Positions 44,628 to 54,366 of a DNA stretch of 64,000 nucleotides are shown one piece after another; the first letter of the stretch is position 1, and each line of letters begins with the position of its first letter. The notes beneath the pieces were generated by a model. The model had not been told where the DNA came from. It saw nothing but the letters and a program-made list of their open reading frames with translations, and searched no databases. Source of the stretch: Sedimenticola selenatireducens DSM 17993 (lineage in GTDB: Bacteria > Pseudomonadota > Gammaproteobacteria > Chromatiales > Chromatiaceae); assembly GCF_000428045.1 (NCBI RefSeq), contig NZ_ATZE01000026.1:1-64000 (forward strand). Reading direction: 5' to 3'. The position numbers and the translations under genes were made by a program.

Positions 44628-44651
44628 GTACTAGTTGTAGGTGTTGAGCTT

Positions 44652-44682
44652 ACCCCCGATTCAACCAGGGTGAGTCGGGGGT
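44652..44682 (+). other. Hairpin between napB and napC
   Basis: ACCCCCGA pairs with TCGGGGGT across a 15-base loop, followed by TATTTGTT. It may be a weak terminator or attenuator that lowers napC expression, or a processing signal within the operon transcript. Confidence 0.5.
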
Positions 44683-44768
44683 TATTTGTTGATCGAAAGC
44701 AATTACCTAAATGTCCTGGGTCGGTATGATTCCGAGCAGAGATAATAAAGAAGATATGGGGTCGTAAA

Positions 44769-45332
44769 ATGAATAAGGGTGCTAAGCGTGGCGTATTAAG
44801 TTTGTTGGTAGTCGGCATCGTGCTGGGTATTGTTCTTTGGGGTGGTTTCAACACCGCCATGGAGGCGACCAATACCGAACAGTTCTGCATCTCCTGTCAT
44901 GAGATGGAAGAGAATGTTTACCAGGAATTGCAGGATACCATTCACTTTACTAACCGAACCGGGGTGCGCGCTACTTGCCCTGACTGTCACGTACCCAAGG
45001 ATTGGGTGCATAAGGTGGTGCGTAAAATCAAGGCCAGTAATGAGCTCTATCACAAGTTTATGGGCACCATTGATACACCCGAAAAGTTCGAGGCCAAGCG
45101 GCTGCAACTGGCGCAGAATGTCTGGAAGGCGATGAAGGATACCGATTCCCGTGAGTGTCGAAACTGCCACAACTTTGATTCCATGGACTTCACCCGCCAG
45201 GAGAGTCGTAGTGCTGATTCCCATGATGAAGCGATTGAGAAGGGCTACACCTGTATCGATTGTCACAAGGGTATCGCGCACTCACTGCCGGAGGGTTATG
45301 ACCCGGCGGAAGACATGCCTGGTGAAGGTTGA
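44769..45332 (+). CDS. napC: Tetrahaem cytochrome c NapC
   Basis: The 187-residue protein has an uncleaved N-terminal membrane anchor (LSLLVVGIVLGIVLWGG) and four CxxCH haem motifs: CISCH, CPDCH, CRNCH and CIDCH. This is the NapC/NirT layout of quinol dehydrogenases on the outer face of the cytoplasmic membrane. It feeds electrons to NapB. It ends the nap operon and is followed by a terminator. Confidence 0.96.
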   Translation: MNKGAKRGVLSLLVVGIVLGIVLWGGFNTAMEATNTEQFCISCHEMEENVYQELQDTIHFTNRTGVRATCPDCHVPKDWVHKVVRKIKASNELYHKFMGTIDTPEKFEAKRLQLAQNVWKAMKDTDSRECRNCHNFDSMDFTRQESRSADSHDEAIEKGYTCIDCHKGIAHSLPEGYDPAEDMPGEG

Positions 45333-45382
45333 TCCCGATACAGTAAGTAAATGCCTGGCATGAAATGGTCCGGGCCGATTTG

Positions 45383-45424
45383 AACAATAGCCTGCTGGAT
45401 TTGTCCAACGGGCTATTGTTTTTT
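45383..45424 (+). terminator. Rho-independent terminator of the nap operon
   Basis: AACAATAGCC at 45383-45392 pairs with GGCTATTGTT at 45411-45420, extended through the loop region, and is followed by TTTT. Confidence 0.85.
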
Positions 45425-45472
45425 AACTGATAACAGGAAACAATTGCATTTCACACGCCGGGATGAGAAACC

Positions 45473-46453
45473 ATGACTGCACTCATTGATCGTTTTAATC
45501 GAAAGATAGAGTATCTGCGGCTCTCAGTGACGGATCGCTGCGATTTTCGTTGTTTCTATTGTATCCCGAAGGGATTTAAAGGCTTTACCGAAGTAGAGGA
45601 TCGGCTGAAGCTGGATGAGTTTATCCGGCTGATCCGGGTGTTTAGTGAAATGGGTGTCAGCAAGGTACGGCTGACGGGTGGTGAACCGCTGATCCATAAG
45701 GACATCGAGGTGATGGTTCGGGGGATTGCCGCGCTACCGGATATCGAGGACTTCTCGATGAGTACCAACGCCTCCCATCTCGCGCAACACGCCCGGATGC
45801 TCAAGGATACCGGGGTAGGGCGTATCAATGTCAGTCTTGATTCCCTGAATTCGGAAGTATTTCGTCAGATTACCCAAGGGGACCTGAACAAGGTAATCGA
45901 TGGGTTGATGGAGGCGAAGCGGGTCGATCTCTACCCGATCAAGATCAATATGGTGGTGATGCGGGACCTGAATCTCCATGAAGTGGGCGATATGGTGGAT
46001 TTCTGTATTAAAAACCGGTTTACCCTGAGATTCATTGAAACCATGCCGGTGGGCGCTGCCGGCCAAGAGGCCCGGGATCGCTATGTGCCGATGGACGAGG
46101 TTCGACAGATTCTGGAACAACGCTTCAAGCTGGAGCCGGCACGCATGAAGGGGGCCGGACCTGCCAAATATTTCAAGATAGTTGATAAACGCATCAAGAT
46201 CGGATTTATCACCCCCATGTCTCAGCATTTCTGTGAGGATTGTAATCGGGTGCGCCTCTCGTCCGAAGGTACGCTCTATCTCTGTCTGGGACAACAGGAC
46301 AAACTGGAACTGAAACCGTTATTGCGCAAGGGACTCTCTGATGATCAACTGAAGGACGAGATCCTGGCGGCGATCCAGAGAAAACCGGAGAAACACGAGT
46401 TTAATACCAATCCTGACCAGGTGGTGCGTGTCATGTCCATGACCGGCGGCTGA
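45473..46453 (+). CDS. moaA: GTP 3',8-cyclase MoaA
   Basis: The 326-residue protein has the radical SAM motif CDFRCFYC near residues 23-30, RLTGGEPL, and the second 4Fe-4S site formed by CEDC and a third cysteine in LYLCLG near the C-terminus. It ends in GG, as required for its catalytic tail. MoaA starts molybdenum cofactor synthesis from GTP. Its place directly behind the nap operon makes sense because NapA needs this cofactor. No other moa gene is in the window. Confidence 0.96.
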   Translation: MTALIDRFNRKIEYLRLSVTDRCDFRCFYCIPKGFKGFTEVEDRLKLDEFIRLIRVFSEMGVSKVRLTGGEPLIHKDIEVMVRGIAALPDIEDFSMSTNASHLAQHARMLKDTGVGRINVSLDSLNSEVFRQITQGDLNKVIDGLMEAKRVDLYPIKINMVVMRDLNLHEVGDMVDFCIKNRFTLRFIETMPVGAAGQEARDRYVPMDEVRQILEQRFKLEPARMKGAGPAKYFKIVDKRIKIGFITPMSQHFCEDCNRVRLSSEGTLYLCLGQQDKLELKPLLRKGLSDDQLKDEILAAIQRKPEKHEFNTNPDQVVRVMSMTGG

Positions 46454-46474
46454 AAATACAGATCACCCGCGCCA

Positions 46475-47119
46475 ATGAGTGAACCAAAGACCATTGAGTG
46501 GTTTTACGATTTCATCTCCCCTTACGCCTACCTGGCGAGTCAGACCCTGGACCGGTTTCCCGCTGACGTGCGCATTATGCGCCGGCCAATTTTATTCGCT
46601 GGCATCCTGAAACAGTGGGAGACGCGGGGGCCGGGTGAGATTGCACCCATGCGCAAATTCACTTATCGGCAGATTGCCTGGTTGGCGGAAAAAAATACCA
46701 TCCCGCTTAAATTTCCGCCGCTTCACCCGTTTAATCCACTGAAGCTGTTACGCCTGAATATTGCCCTGGGGGACGATCCGTCTATTGCAGACCGCCTGTT
46801 CAGGTTTGTCTGGGCTGAAGGAAAGAGTAGTGACAACCCAGCCGATTGGGCCTCATTACTCGATGATTTGGGATTGGACAGCAAACAGGCGGCGGATTTG
46901 GTGAGCGCACCCGATGTCAAGTCCCGGCTGATCGCAAACACCCAACAGGCGATCTCTCGGGATATATTTGGTGTGCCGGGATTTATCCTTGATGAGGAAG
47001 TGTTCTGGGGTTTTGATTCCATGCCGCTCATCAACGACTATCTGCAGGACCCCGCGCTTTTCAATCGACCTGCCATGCGGCAGGCCGATGGGGTGGGTGA
47101 GGGTATCAAAAGGGGCTGA
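46475..47119 (+). CDS. 2-hydroxychromene-2-carboxylate isomerase-family protein
   Basis: The 214-residue protein has the DsbA-like kappa-GST fold of this family: EWFYDFISPYAYLA at the N-terminus with the conserved serine that replaces the thiol active site, an inserted helical domain, and FGVPGFILDEEVFWGFD near residues 166-182. Family members isomerise glutathione-linked aromatic intermediates. No aromatic degradation genes are nearby, so the substrate is unclear. It follows moaA by 21 bases and may be cotranscribed with it. Confidence 0.88.
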   Translation: MSEPKTIEWFYDFISPYAYLASQTLDRFPADVRIMRRPILFAGILKQWETRGPGEIAPMRKFTYRQIAWLAEKNTIPLKFPPLHPFNPLKLLRLNIALGDDPSIADRLFRFVWAEGKSSDNPADWASLLDDLGLDSKQAADLVSAPDVKSRLIANTQQAISRDIFGVPGFILDEEVFWGFDSMPLINDYLQDPALFNRPAMRQADGVGEGIKRG

Positions 47120-47136
47120 TGCCGCTGTCTGTCAGT

Positions 47137-47436
47137 TCAGGGAAGCGTCTTCCTGAATGGTTTGACCGATATTTGCGAAAAGACACCTGTTTGAGTGTAG
47201 GGGTCGTCATCGGCCCAGGCCTTGGCCTCTTCCAGGCTGGCGAATTCAGCAATAATCAGACTTCCGCTGAAGCCCGCTGGTCCCGGGTCTTCACTATCGA
47301 TTGCCGGGTGGGGGCCTGCCAATAGCAGCCGGCCTTCATTCTGTAGCTGCTTGAGTCGCTCCACGTGCTCGGGACGTGCCTGCAGGCGGGCCTCCAGGCT
47401 GTCTTCTCGATCCGTACCCATGATTGCGTAAAACAC
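47137..47436 (-). CDS. YciI-family protein
   Basis: The 99-residue protein has the YciI dimeric alpha-beta fold: FYAIMGTDREDSLEARL, ARPEHVERLKQLQNEG with the conserved histidine, GRLLLAGPHP, and EAKAWADDDPY with the conserved Asp near the end. Structures of the family suggest an enzyme pocket, but the reaction is unknown. Its start is directly adjacent to the end of yciB, the gene pair found together in many gammaproteobacteria. Confidence 0.92.
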   Translation of the reverse strand: MFYAIMGTDREDSLEARLQARPEHVERLKQLQNEGRLLLAGPHPAIDSEDPGPAGFSGSLIIAEFASLEEAKAWADDDPYTQTGVFSQISVKPFRKTLP

Positions 47437-47994
47437 TCAACTCTCCTCCGGGGTTGTTTTCTGCTCTGGCTCGGTAATGAACTTTGCCAGATAGAAGGCT
47501 TGCAGGATGATAAACAGTATGGTCATTCCCATCATGCCAAAGAGCTTGAAGTTGACCCACGCTGCTTCGGAAAAATTGAAAGCCACGTATAGATTGACCA
47601 CCCCCATGGCGACAAAGAACAGGGTCCAGGCCAGGTTGAGCCTGCTCCAGACAGGAGGAGGCAACGCAACGCTTTTGCTCATCATCCTCTCAACCAGCGG
47701 TTTGTTTCCGATGAACTGGCTGCCGAGAAACACGATGGCGAACAGCCAGTTAACCACCGTCGGCTTCCATTTGAGGAATAACGGATCCTGCAGATAGAGG
47801 GTCAGGCCACCAAACAGCAACACCAGCAGCAGCGTGACCAGGTGCATCTTCTCAACCTTGTGATGCCGGAACCAGTTAAAACCCACCTGAGCGATAGTGG
47901 CGACAATGATGACCGCTGTCGCCACGTAGAAGTCATACATTTTATAGGCGATGAAGAAAAGTATGACGGGAAACAGATCGCTGAGAAACTTCAT
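47437..47994 (-). CDS. yciB: Inner-membrane septation-type protein YciB
   Basis: The 185-residue protein has five predicted membrane segments and the family motifs MKFLSDLFPVILFFIAY at the start and WKPTVVNWLFAIVF in the middle. YciB (also called IspZ or intracellular septation protein A) affects envelope integrity and cell division. It lies upstream of the yciI-like gene with no gap, and is divergent from rnm. Confidence 0.94.
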   Translation of the reverse strand: MKFLSDLFPVILFFIAYKMYDFYVATAVIIVATIAQVGFNWFRHHKVEKMHLVTLLLVLLFGGLTLYLQDPLFLKWKPTVVNWLFAIVFLGSQFIGNKPLVERMMSKSVALPPPVWSRLNLAWTLFFVAMGVVNLYVAFNFSEAAWVNFKLFGMMGMTILFIILQAFYLAKFITEPEQKTTPEES

Positions 47995-48147
47995 GATTTT
48001 ATAATAAGGCCCGGCCGTTGATTGTGGCAGGATAACATAAATTGCCCAGACCCCAGCAGCAGAACGGCGCTTTTCGGTCTTGCACCCGCTTGGCGGTGTT
48101 GCAGCGGTAGTGAATCAATCTGTGACTCTTTAGGTTACAATGCGCGG

Positions 48148-49005
48148 ATGAATGTCTGCTACGATCTCCATACCCACACCACTGCCTCTGACGGAACTCT
48201 GCCTCCCTCTGTGCTGGTGGCTCGCGCCGTGGCGGCAGGCGTTGATGTGTTGGCTGTGACTGATCACGACACCACCGAAGGGTTACTGGAAGCCTCGACA
48301 GCCGCCAAAGGCAGCGGGATCTGCCTGGTCACCGGTGTGGAGATCTCGGTAACCTGGAGTGGCCAGGTGGTACACATAGTGGGGCTGGGCTTCGATCCGG
48401 AGAATAAAACCCTGCAGGCGGGGCTTGCGGAACTGCGCCGTTTCCGTGGCTGGCGTGCGGAAGAGATAGGTAGGCGGTTGGAAAAACATGGGATTTCGGG
48501 TGCTTATGAAGGAGCAAAGGGATATTCCAATGGGCACCTGATCAGCCGTACCCATTTCGCCCGGTTCCTGGTCGAGCAGGGTTACGCTCCTGATATGCGC
48601 AAGGTGTTCAAGCAGTTTCTGACTCAAGGGAAACCTGGCCATGTGGCCGGCGAATGGGCTGATCTGGGCAAGGCTGTGGGCTGGATACACGGTGCGGGTG
48701 GTGAAGCGGTCATTGCCCATCCGGCTCGATATGGCATGACCAGAACCAAGCTACGACGCCTGATTGGCGAGTTTCAGGAGGCCGGTGGTGCTGCACTGGA
48801 AGTGGTCTCTGGAAGCCATAGCAGGGATGAGGCGTTCACCATGGCGAAGCATAGTCGTGATTTCTCCCTGCGGGCTTCCGTCGGCTCGGACTATCATGGA
48901 CCCGAAACGCCCTGGGCCGACCTGGGTAAGCTATCCGCGTTACCGGATAACGCGGTTCCTATCTGGCGTGGCTGGCCCGATTTAGCAGTGTCGATTCCGG
49001 CCTGA
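48148..49005 (+). CDS. rnm: RNase AM / PHP-domain phosphoesterase
   Basis: The 285-residue protein has the PHP motifs: DLHTHTTASDG, VTDHDTTEG, IAHPARY and SDYHGPETPW. This pattern matches the YciV/TrpH group, known in E. coli as RNase AM, a 5'-to-3' exonuclease that trims 5' ends of ribosomal and other RNAs using three divalent metal ions. The frame extends to 48022, but MNVCYDLHTH is the natural start. It heads the conserved rnm-yciO run. Confidence 0.92.
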   Translation: MNVCYDLHTHTTASDGTLPPSVLVARAVAAGVDVLAVTDHDTTEGLLEASTAAKGSGICLVTGVEISVTWSGQVVHIVGLGFDPENKTLQAGLAELRRFRGWRAEEIGRRLEKHGISGAYEGAKGYSNGHLISRTHFARFLVEQGYAPDMRKVFKQFLTQGKPGHVAGEWADLGKAVGWIHGAGGEAVIAHPARYGMTRTKLRRLIGEFQEAGGAALEVVSGSHSRDEAFTMAKHSRDFSLRASVGSDYHGPETPWADLGKLSALPDNAVPIWRGWPDLAVSIPA

Positions 49006-49046
49006 TTCTCTCCCATTTACTCACCTATCTTTTTGATTCATAACTC

Positions 49047-49670
49047 ATGGCACAGTTTTTTCAGATACATCCCGAAAATCCACAGTTGCGGCTCATACGC
49101 AGTGCGGTAGAGATCATTCGCCAGGGCGGTGTGGTGGTTTATCCCACTGATTCAAGCTACGCATTGGGTTGCCACATTGGCGACAAGGCGGCGATGGAAC
49201 GGATCCGCACCATTCGTAAGCTGGACGACAAGCACAATTTCACCCTGGTCTGTCGCGATCTTTCGGAAATAGCCATCTATGCCAAAATTGAGAACCAGCA
49301 CTACCGGATGTTGAAGAATCTGACGCCCGGTCCCTACACTTTTATTCACATGGCAACCAAGCAGGTCCCCCGGCGATTGCAGCACCCGAAAAGAAAGACT
49401 ATCGGTATTCGTGTGCCGGATAATGCCATCGCCCAGGCACTGCTGGCAGAACTGGATGAGCCCCTGATGAGTTCTACGTTGATTCTGCCGGGTGAAGAGA
49501 TGCCGCTGACCGACCCTTATGAAATGCGGGATATCCTCAGTCATCAGGTGGATCTGGTGATTGACGGCGGCTACTGCGGTTTTGAAGATACCACGGTGGT
49601 CGATATGGAAGGGGATGCACCGGTGGTGGTTCGTGCCGGAAAAGGCGATATCTCCCTGTTCGAATCCTGA
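49047..49670 (+). CDS. yciO: YciO-type YrdC/Sua5-domain protein
   Basis: The 207-residue protein follows E. coli YciO closely: SQFF-like AQFFQIHPENPQLRL, VVYPTDSSYALGC, KRKTIGIRVP and TTVVDMEGDAPVVVR. It is related to TsaC, which makes threonylcarbamoyl-AMP for tRNA t6A, but YciO itself has weak or uncertain activity in that step. It lies 41 bases after rnm, as in other gammaproteobacteria. Confidence 0.93.
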   Translation: MAQFFQIHPENPQLRLIRSAVEIIRQGGVVVYPTDSSYALGCHIGDKAAMERIRTIRKLDDKHNFTLVCRDLSEIAIYAKIENQHYRMLKNLTPGPYTFIHMATKQVPRRLQHPKRKTIGIRVPDNAIAQALLAELDEPLMSSTLILPGEEMPLTDPYEMRDILSHQVDLVIDGGYCGFEDTTVVDMEGDAPVVVRAGKGDISLFES

Positions 49671-49708
49671 GCAGATGTCAGTCGAAATGAGACGGGTATA
49701 ATCGATCG

Positions 49709-50365
49709 ATGGAAGGTTTAACTACAACGCAACAACTCGCCGTGCTGTTTCTTCCGGTGCTGTTTGCCATTACCGTACATGAAGCGGCACATGGTTGGAT
49801 GGCGAAAAAACTGGGAGATCAGACTGCGAGTCTGCTGGGGCGCGTCACTCTTAATCCGCTGCGTCATATCGACCCTATCGGCACTATACTGGTGCCCCTG
49901 GCCATGTTCGCCCTCACCGGTTTTCTGTTCGGTTGGGCCAAGCCGGTACCGGTGGATGGCAGAAAACTCAGACAACCCAGGCGGGATATGGCTCTGGTGG
50001 CGATTGCCGGCCCCGGTGCAAACCTGATCATGGCAATTTTCTGGGCTGGCATGATTCACCTGGGAATAATCCTTGGCGATGATTATGCCTGGTTTGCTCT
50101 GCCCATGGTCTATATGGGCTCTGCCGGGATACTCATCAACGCCTTTCTGATGGTGTTGAACCTGATCCCGATTCTGCCGCTGGATGGGGGGCGTGTGGTC
50201 GCTTCCCTGTTGCCTCCACGTCTGGCCATGCAGTATGCGCGGCTGGAACCGTGGGGATTAATGATTGTGGTGGCCCTCTTGTTCAGCGGCTTGCTTGGCA
50301 GTGTTGTTCAACCGGGTGTGGGTCTGGTGCAGAGTTTCAGCACTTGGATAGTGGGTTTGAGCTGA
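49709..50365 (+). CDS. M50-family site-2-type intramembrane protease
   Basis: The 218-residue membrane protein has the zinc motif HEAAH near residues 24-28 in the first membrane segment and NLIPILPLDGGR with the third ligand aspartate near residues 149-160. It is a compact site-2 protease without a PDZ domain or CBS domains. Members cleave membrane proteins within the bilayer, but the substrate here is unknown. It follows yciO by 38 bases and precedes trpS, a conserved arrangement. Confidence 0.92.
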   Translation: MEGLTTTQQLAVLFLPVLFAITVHEAAHGWMAKKLGDQTASLLGRVTLNPLRHIDPIGTILVPLAMFALTGFLFGWAKPVPVDGRKLRQPRRDMALVAIAGPGANLIMAIFWAGMIHLGIILGDDYAWFALPMVYMGSAGILINAFLMVLNLIPILPLDGGRVVASLLPPRLAMQYARLEPWGLMIVVALLFSGLLGSVVQPGVGLVQSFSTWIVGLS

Positions 50366-50464
50366 ACACTTTGCTAACCTGAATCGAATACCCGGCGGGG
50401 CGTGGGTATTTTTAGTTTTTATGACCGTTTTGTAATAAAAAAACATTAACTTGAGGTAAAAATC

Positions 50465-51682
50465 TTGAACTCTGTTCCTGCGCAACATGCCCGTATACTT
50501 TCCGGCATGCGACCGACCGGCCGTCTTCACCTGGGTCATTATCATGGTGTCTTGAAAAACTGGGTAGAACTCCAGCACGAATATGAGTGCTTCTTCTTCG
50601 TGGCCGACTGGCATGCCCTGACGACCCTCTATGACGATCCCAGTTCCATTCCCGAGAGCGTCTTGGAAATGGTGATCGACTGGCTGGCGGTAGGGGTGAA
50701 CCAGGGAGAAGCGAAGATCTTTATCCAGTCCCAGGTGCCGGAGCACGCGGAACTTCATCTGCTACTCTCCATGATTACCCCGCTCGGTTGGCTCGAACGG
50801 GTGCCGACCTATAAGGACCAACAGGAGAAACTGAAGGAGAAGGACCTGGCTACCTACGGTTTTCTCGGTTACCCGCTGCTGCAGGCGGCCGATATCCTGA
50901 TCTACAAGGCGGGTTTGGTGCCGGTGGGCGAAGACCAGGTGTCCCACGTTGAGTTTACCCGGGAGGTCGCCAGGCGCTTCAACCATATCTATGGCCGGGA
51001 GACGGGGTTCGAAGCGATGGCCGAGCAGGCCATTAAAAAGATGGGTAAAAAGAGTGCCAAGCTGTACAGTCGCTATCGCAAGTCCTACCAGGAGCAGGGC
51101 GATCAGGCGGCGCTTGATGCGGCTCGGGCACTGCTGGACAGTCAACAGAATATCACGGTCAATGATCGGGACCGGCTGTTTGGTTACCTGGAGGGGAGTG
51201 GTCGCGTGATTCTGCCGGAACCCCAGCCGCTGTTGACCAAGGCCTCTAAAATGCCCGGGCTGGATGGACAGAAGATGTCCAAATCCTATGGCAACACGAT
51301 TGCCCTGCGGGATGATCCAGAGGTGATCGAAAAGGCGCTTCGCACCATGCCCACAGACACAAACCGGGTGCGTCGCACAGATCCGGGCGACCCGGATCGT
51401 TGCCCGGTATGGCAATTTCACCTCGTCTATTCGAATGACGGTGTCAAGACCTGGGTGCAGGAGGGGTGCCGCAGTGCCGGCATCGGTTGCGTGGAGTGCA
51501 AGCAGCCGGTTATCGATGCCGTGTTGCAAGAGCTGAAGCCGATCCAGGAGCGCGCACGGTCATTCGAGGCCCAACCGGACCTGGTTCGGTCGATCCTGGC
51601 GGAAGGGTGTGAAGCGGCGCGGGACATGGCCCAGTCCACCATGGTTGAGGTGCGCCACGCCATGAGCATGAATTATCGCTAG
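50465..51682 (+). CDS. trpS: Tryptophan--tRNA ligase
   Basis: The 405-residue protein has the HIGH-type motif GRLHLGHYHG and KMSKS in GQKMSKSYGN. It charges tRNA-Trp. It belongs to the longer TrpRS type found in some proteobacteria (E. coli has 334), with an inserted stretch rich in KKMGKKSAKLY-type residues near 190-215. The start is TTG: GAGG lies eight bases upstream, and the first strand RILSGMRPTG needs residues before the next ATG. Confidence 0.95.
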   Translation: MNSVPAQHARILSGMRPTGRLHLGHYHGVLKNWVELQHEYECFFFVADWHALTTLYDDPSSIPESVLEMVIDWLAVGVNQGEAKIFIQSQVPEHAELHLLLSMITPLGWLERVPTYKDQQEKLKEKDLATYGFLGYPLLQAADILIYKAGLVPVGEDQVSHVEFTREVARRFNHIYGRETGFEAMAEQAIKKMGKKSAKLYSRYRKSYQEQGDQAALDAARALLDSQQNITVNDRDRLFGYLEGSGRVILPEPQPLLTKASKMPGLDGQKMSKSYGNTIALRDDPEVIEKALRTMPTDTNRVRRTDPGDPDRCPVWQFHLVYSNDGVKTWVQEGCRSAGIGCVECKQPVIDAVLQELKPIQERARSFEAQPDLVRSILAEGCEAARDMAQSTMVEVRHAMSMNYR

Positions 51683-51773
51683 CCAAGGTTATTTGGATGG
51701 TTCAACGGATATGTTTCGGTGCAAATGATCGGAGTATCATGGACCACTGGATAACATTGTCGTCAGGAATATA

Positions 51774-52607
51774 ATGCCAGATAAGGAACTGAATCTGCCG
51801 CTGCATCCCCATCCCGCACAGGAAGAGATGCCCTTTGCCGTGGTGCAGGGAGCCCCCTGGACCACAATTCCGAAGGACCTCTATATCCCGCCGGATGCGC
51901 TGGAGGTGTTCCTTGACGCCTTTGAGGGGCCGCTGGATCTGTTGCTCTACCTGATCAAGCGACAGAATCTGGATATTCTGGATATTCCGATTGCCCAGAT
52001 CACCTCCCAGTACATGGAGTATGTTGATCTGATGAAAGATATCCGCCTGGAACTGGCGGCGGAATATCTGGTGATGGCGGCCATGCTGGCGGAGATCAAA
52101 TCCCGCATGCTACTGCCCCGGCAGGAAGAGCTGGAAGACGAGGAGGGTGATCCGCGTGCCGAGCTGATCAGGCGATTACAGGAGTACGAACGCTACAAGC
52201 AGGCGGCCGAGGATATCGATAATCTTCCCCGAATGGGCCGTGACCTGTTTCAGGCAGAAGCCGAGGTGCCGGACCGGATCATTCAGCGGCGGCCGCCCGA
52301 TGTGGACCTGCGGGAGATTCTGTTTGCCCTGAAAGAGGTCATGCACCGGGTCGATATGTTCAGTCATCACCATGTACAGATGGAGGCGCTCTCGGTGCGG
52401 GAAAAGATGTCCGGCATCCTGGAGCGTATTAATGCCGAGAGTTTCACTGAGTTCACCCAGCTGTTTGATCCCACTGAAGGCCGCCTCGGGGTGGTGGTAA
52501 CCTTTCTGGCGGTATTGGAACTGATCAAGGGGGCCTTGATTGATCTCATTCAGGCAGAAAGCTTTGGTCCCATTCATGTTAAGGCGGTATCCAAGGCGGA
52601 ACATTAA
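51774..52607 (+). CDS. scpA: Segregation and condensation protein A
   Basis: The 277-residue protein has the ScpA/kleisin pattern: FEGPLDLLLYLIKRQNLDILDIPIAQI near residues 50-76, AAEYLVMAAMLAEIKSRMLLP, and a C-terminal winged helix with FLAVLELIKG. It bridges SMC heads and partners ScpB for chromosome organisation. An N-terminal extension of about 40 residues precedes the usual start. scpB follows. Confidence 0.94.
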   Translation: MPDKELNLPLHPHPAQEEMPFAVVQGAPWTTIPKDLYIPPDALEVFLDAFEGPLDLLLYLIKRQNLDILDIPIAQITSQYMEYVDLMKDIRLELAAEYLVMAAMLAEIKSRMLLPRQEELEDEEGDPRAELIRRLQEYERYKQAAEDIDNLPRMGRDLFQAEAEVPDRIIQRRPPDVDLREILFALKEVMHRVDMFSHHHVQMEALSVREKMSGILERINAESFTEFTQLFDPTEGRLGVVVTFLAVLELIKGALIDLIQAESFGPIHVKAVSKAEH

Positions 52608-52700
52608 ACCGGGATGTGATGCGAAGTTGCCTGGCAGCTTGTTATAAAAATTAACCGGGTGCCACACCCGGAGGGTAAAATCGGACGGACCGAAATATCA

Positions 52701-53537
52701 ATGATGGATAAACTGACACAGATAGTAGAAGCAGCCTTGCTGGCCGCCGGTGGTCCGTTAACGGTTGAGCGACTGCAGGAGCTGTTCCTGGAGGACGAGC
52801 GGCCGGAGAAAAAGGATCTGCGTGAGGCAGTAGCCGCGTTGACTGAAGATTATTCCGGACGCGGTATCGAGATCGTTGAGGTGGCTGGTGGGTTTCGGAT
52901 CAATGTGCGCGAGGAGTATGCACCCTGGGTGTCCCGCCTATGGGAAGAGCGTGCACCTCGTTACTCCCGGGCGTTGATGGAAACCCTGGCACTGATTGCC
53001 TATCGGCAGCCGATAACCCGGGGGGAAATTGAAGATATCCGCGGGGTCAGCGTCAGCAGCAACATAGTGAAAACCCTGCTGGAACGTGAGTGGGTCCGTG
53101 TTGTGGGGACACGAGATGTGCCTGGGAAGCCGTCACTCTATGCCACTACGCGGGAGTTCCTGAACTATTTTGGCCTGAAAAGCCTGGACGAGCTGCCAAC
53201 TCTTCAGCAGATACGTGATCTGGACTCCATCAACCGGGAGCTGGAACTGGCTGAGCCGGGGAGTGAGATGGCCGGCGAGGCATCGATAGCCAATCTGGCG
53301 GAGTCTGCTGCATCAGCGTTGGGAGAAACATTCGATGACGAGAGTGCGGATGATGCCGCATTGTCAGTTGATCACCTGGCGGATGTCATCTCATTGCATA
53401 CCGATGCCGCGCCTGTTGAGACAACGGACAAAAAGCCGGACTCGACCATTGATTTGAATGACGAGATCGGCGCTGAATCTGATCCAGGCGATACGTTAGA
53501 ATCGCCTGCTTTGGATGAGAAAAAACATGAAGAATAA
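52701..53537 (+). CDS. scpB: Segregation and condensation protein B
   Basis: The 278-residue protein has two winged-helix domains: [18 protein letters not shown] at the start, then [21 protein letters not shown] near residues 93-113 and [16 protein letters not shown]. It dimerises and binds ScpA. Residues after about 190 form an acidic low-complexity tail. The frame is open from a GTG at 52659, but the ATG at 52701 gives the usual N-terminus. It overlaps rluB by 11 bases. Confidence 0.93.
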   Translation: MMDKLTQIVEAALLAAGGPLTVERLQELFLEDERPEKKDLREAVAALTEDYSGRGIEIVEVAGGFRINVREEYAPWVSRLWEERAPRYSRALMETLALIAYRQPITRGEIEDIRGVSVSSNIVKTLLEREWVRVVGTRDVPGKPSLYATTREFLNYFGLKSLDELPTLQQIRDLDSINRELELAEPGSEMAGEASIANLAESAASALGETFDDESADDAALSVDHLADVISLHTDAAPVETTDKKPDSTIDLNDEIGAESDPGDTLESPALDEKKHEE

Positions 53538-54366
53538 ATCTCAACCTACTGATTCAGGGGAGCGTTTGCAAAAGGTATTGGCCAATGCGGGATTCGGTTC
53601 ACGCCGTGAACTCGAACGTCAAATTGAGGCGGGCGAGGTGTCGGTCAACGGTAAGACGGCCAAGCTCGGGGATCGGGTTACGCCTGAAGATACCATCTAT
53701 ATCGGCAGGACCAAGGTGGGGGCATGGCGGCTCAAGAAACAAGAGGCCCAGATCATTATCTATAACAAGCCGGAAGGTGAACTGGTGACCCGGGATGATC
53801 CCGGTGGGCGTCCAACGGTATTTTCCCGTCTTCCGAAATTGGTCGGTAGTCGATGGATTGCAGTTGGACGACTGGATCTGAATACCAGTGGCTTGATGAT
53901 CTTCACTACGGATGGCGAACTGGCCAACAAGTTAATGCATCCCTCACAGCAGATTGAGCGGGAGTATGCCGTGCGGGTCAATGGCGAGGTCACCAGCGAA
54001 AAGCTGCAGCAGTTGGTGAATGGCGTGGAACTGGATGATGGATTTGCCCGTTTCGAGGATATCGTCGAATCGGGGGGAGAGGGACGCAATCGCTGGTTTC
54101 ACGTGGTGATCATGGAGGGACGCAATCGGGAGGTTCGGCGTTTGTGGGAGTCGGTCGATCTCAAGGTTAACCGCCTGAAAAGAGTACGCTTTGGCCCCCT
54201 GTTTCTGGATAGCAGTCTGGCCGTTGGGCGGCATAGAGAACTGACTGAGCAGGAGTTGAGTGATCTGCTGATGGCTACCAGTGCCGCACCGGAACCCGAG
54301 CCGAAAAAACGCGGTCGGGGCAGAAAAGGCAAAACCCCGCGGAATAAGACAGCATCCCGGCGATGA
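53527..54366 (+). CDS. rluB: 23S rRNA pseudouridine synthase B
   Basis: The product (279 residues from this start) has an S4 domain ([18 protein letters not shown]) and the RsuA-type catalytic domain with [11 protein letters not shown], where the aspartate is the nucleophile. It modifies the peptidyl transferase region of 23S rRNA. The C-terminal tail is basic ([10 protein letters not shown]). The ATG at 53515 is in frame, but 53527 has better context. Its position after scpAB is conserved in gammaproteobacteria. Confidence 0.92.
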   Translation: MKNKSQPTDSGERLQKVLANAGFGSRRELERQIEAGEVSVNGKTAKLGDRVTPEDTIYIGRTKVGAWRLKKQEAQIIIYNKPEGELVTRDDPGGRPTVFSRLPKLVGSRWIAVGRLDLNTSGLMIFTTDGELANKLMHPSQQIEREYAVRVNGEVTSEKLQQLVNGVELDDGFARFEDIVESGGEGRNRWFHVVIMEGRNREVRRLWESVDLKVNRLKRVRFGPLFLDSSLAVGRHRELTEQELSDLLMATSAAPEPEPKKRGRGRKGKTPRNKTASRR

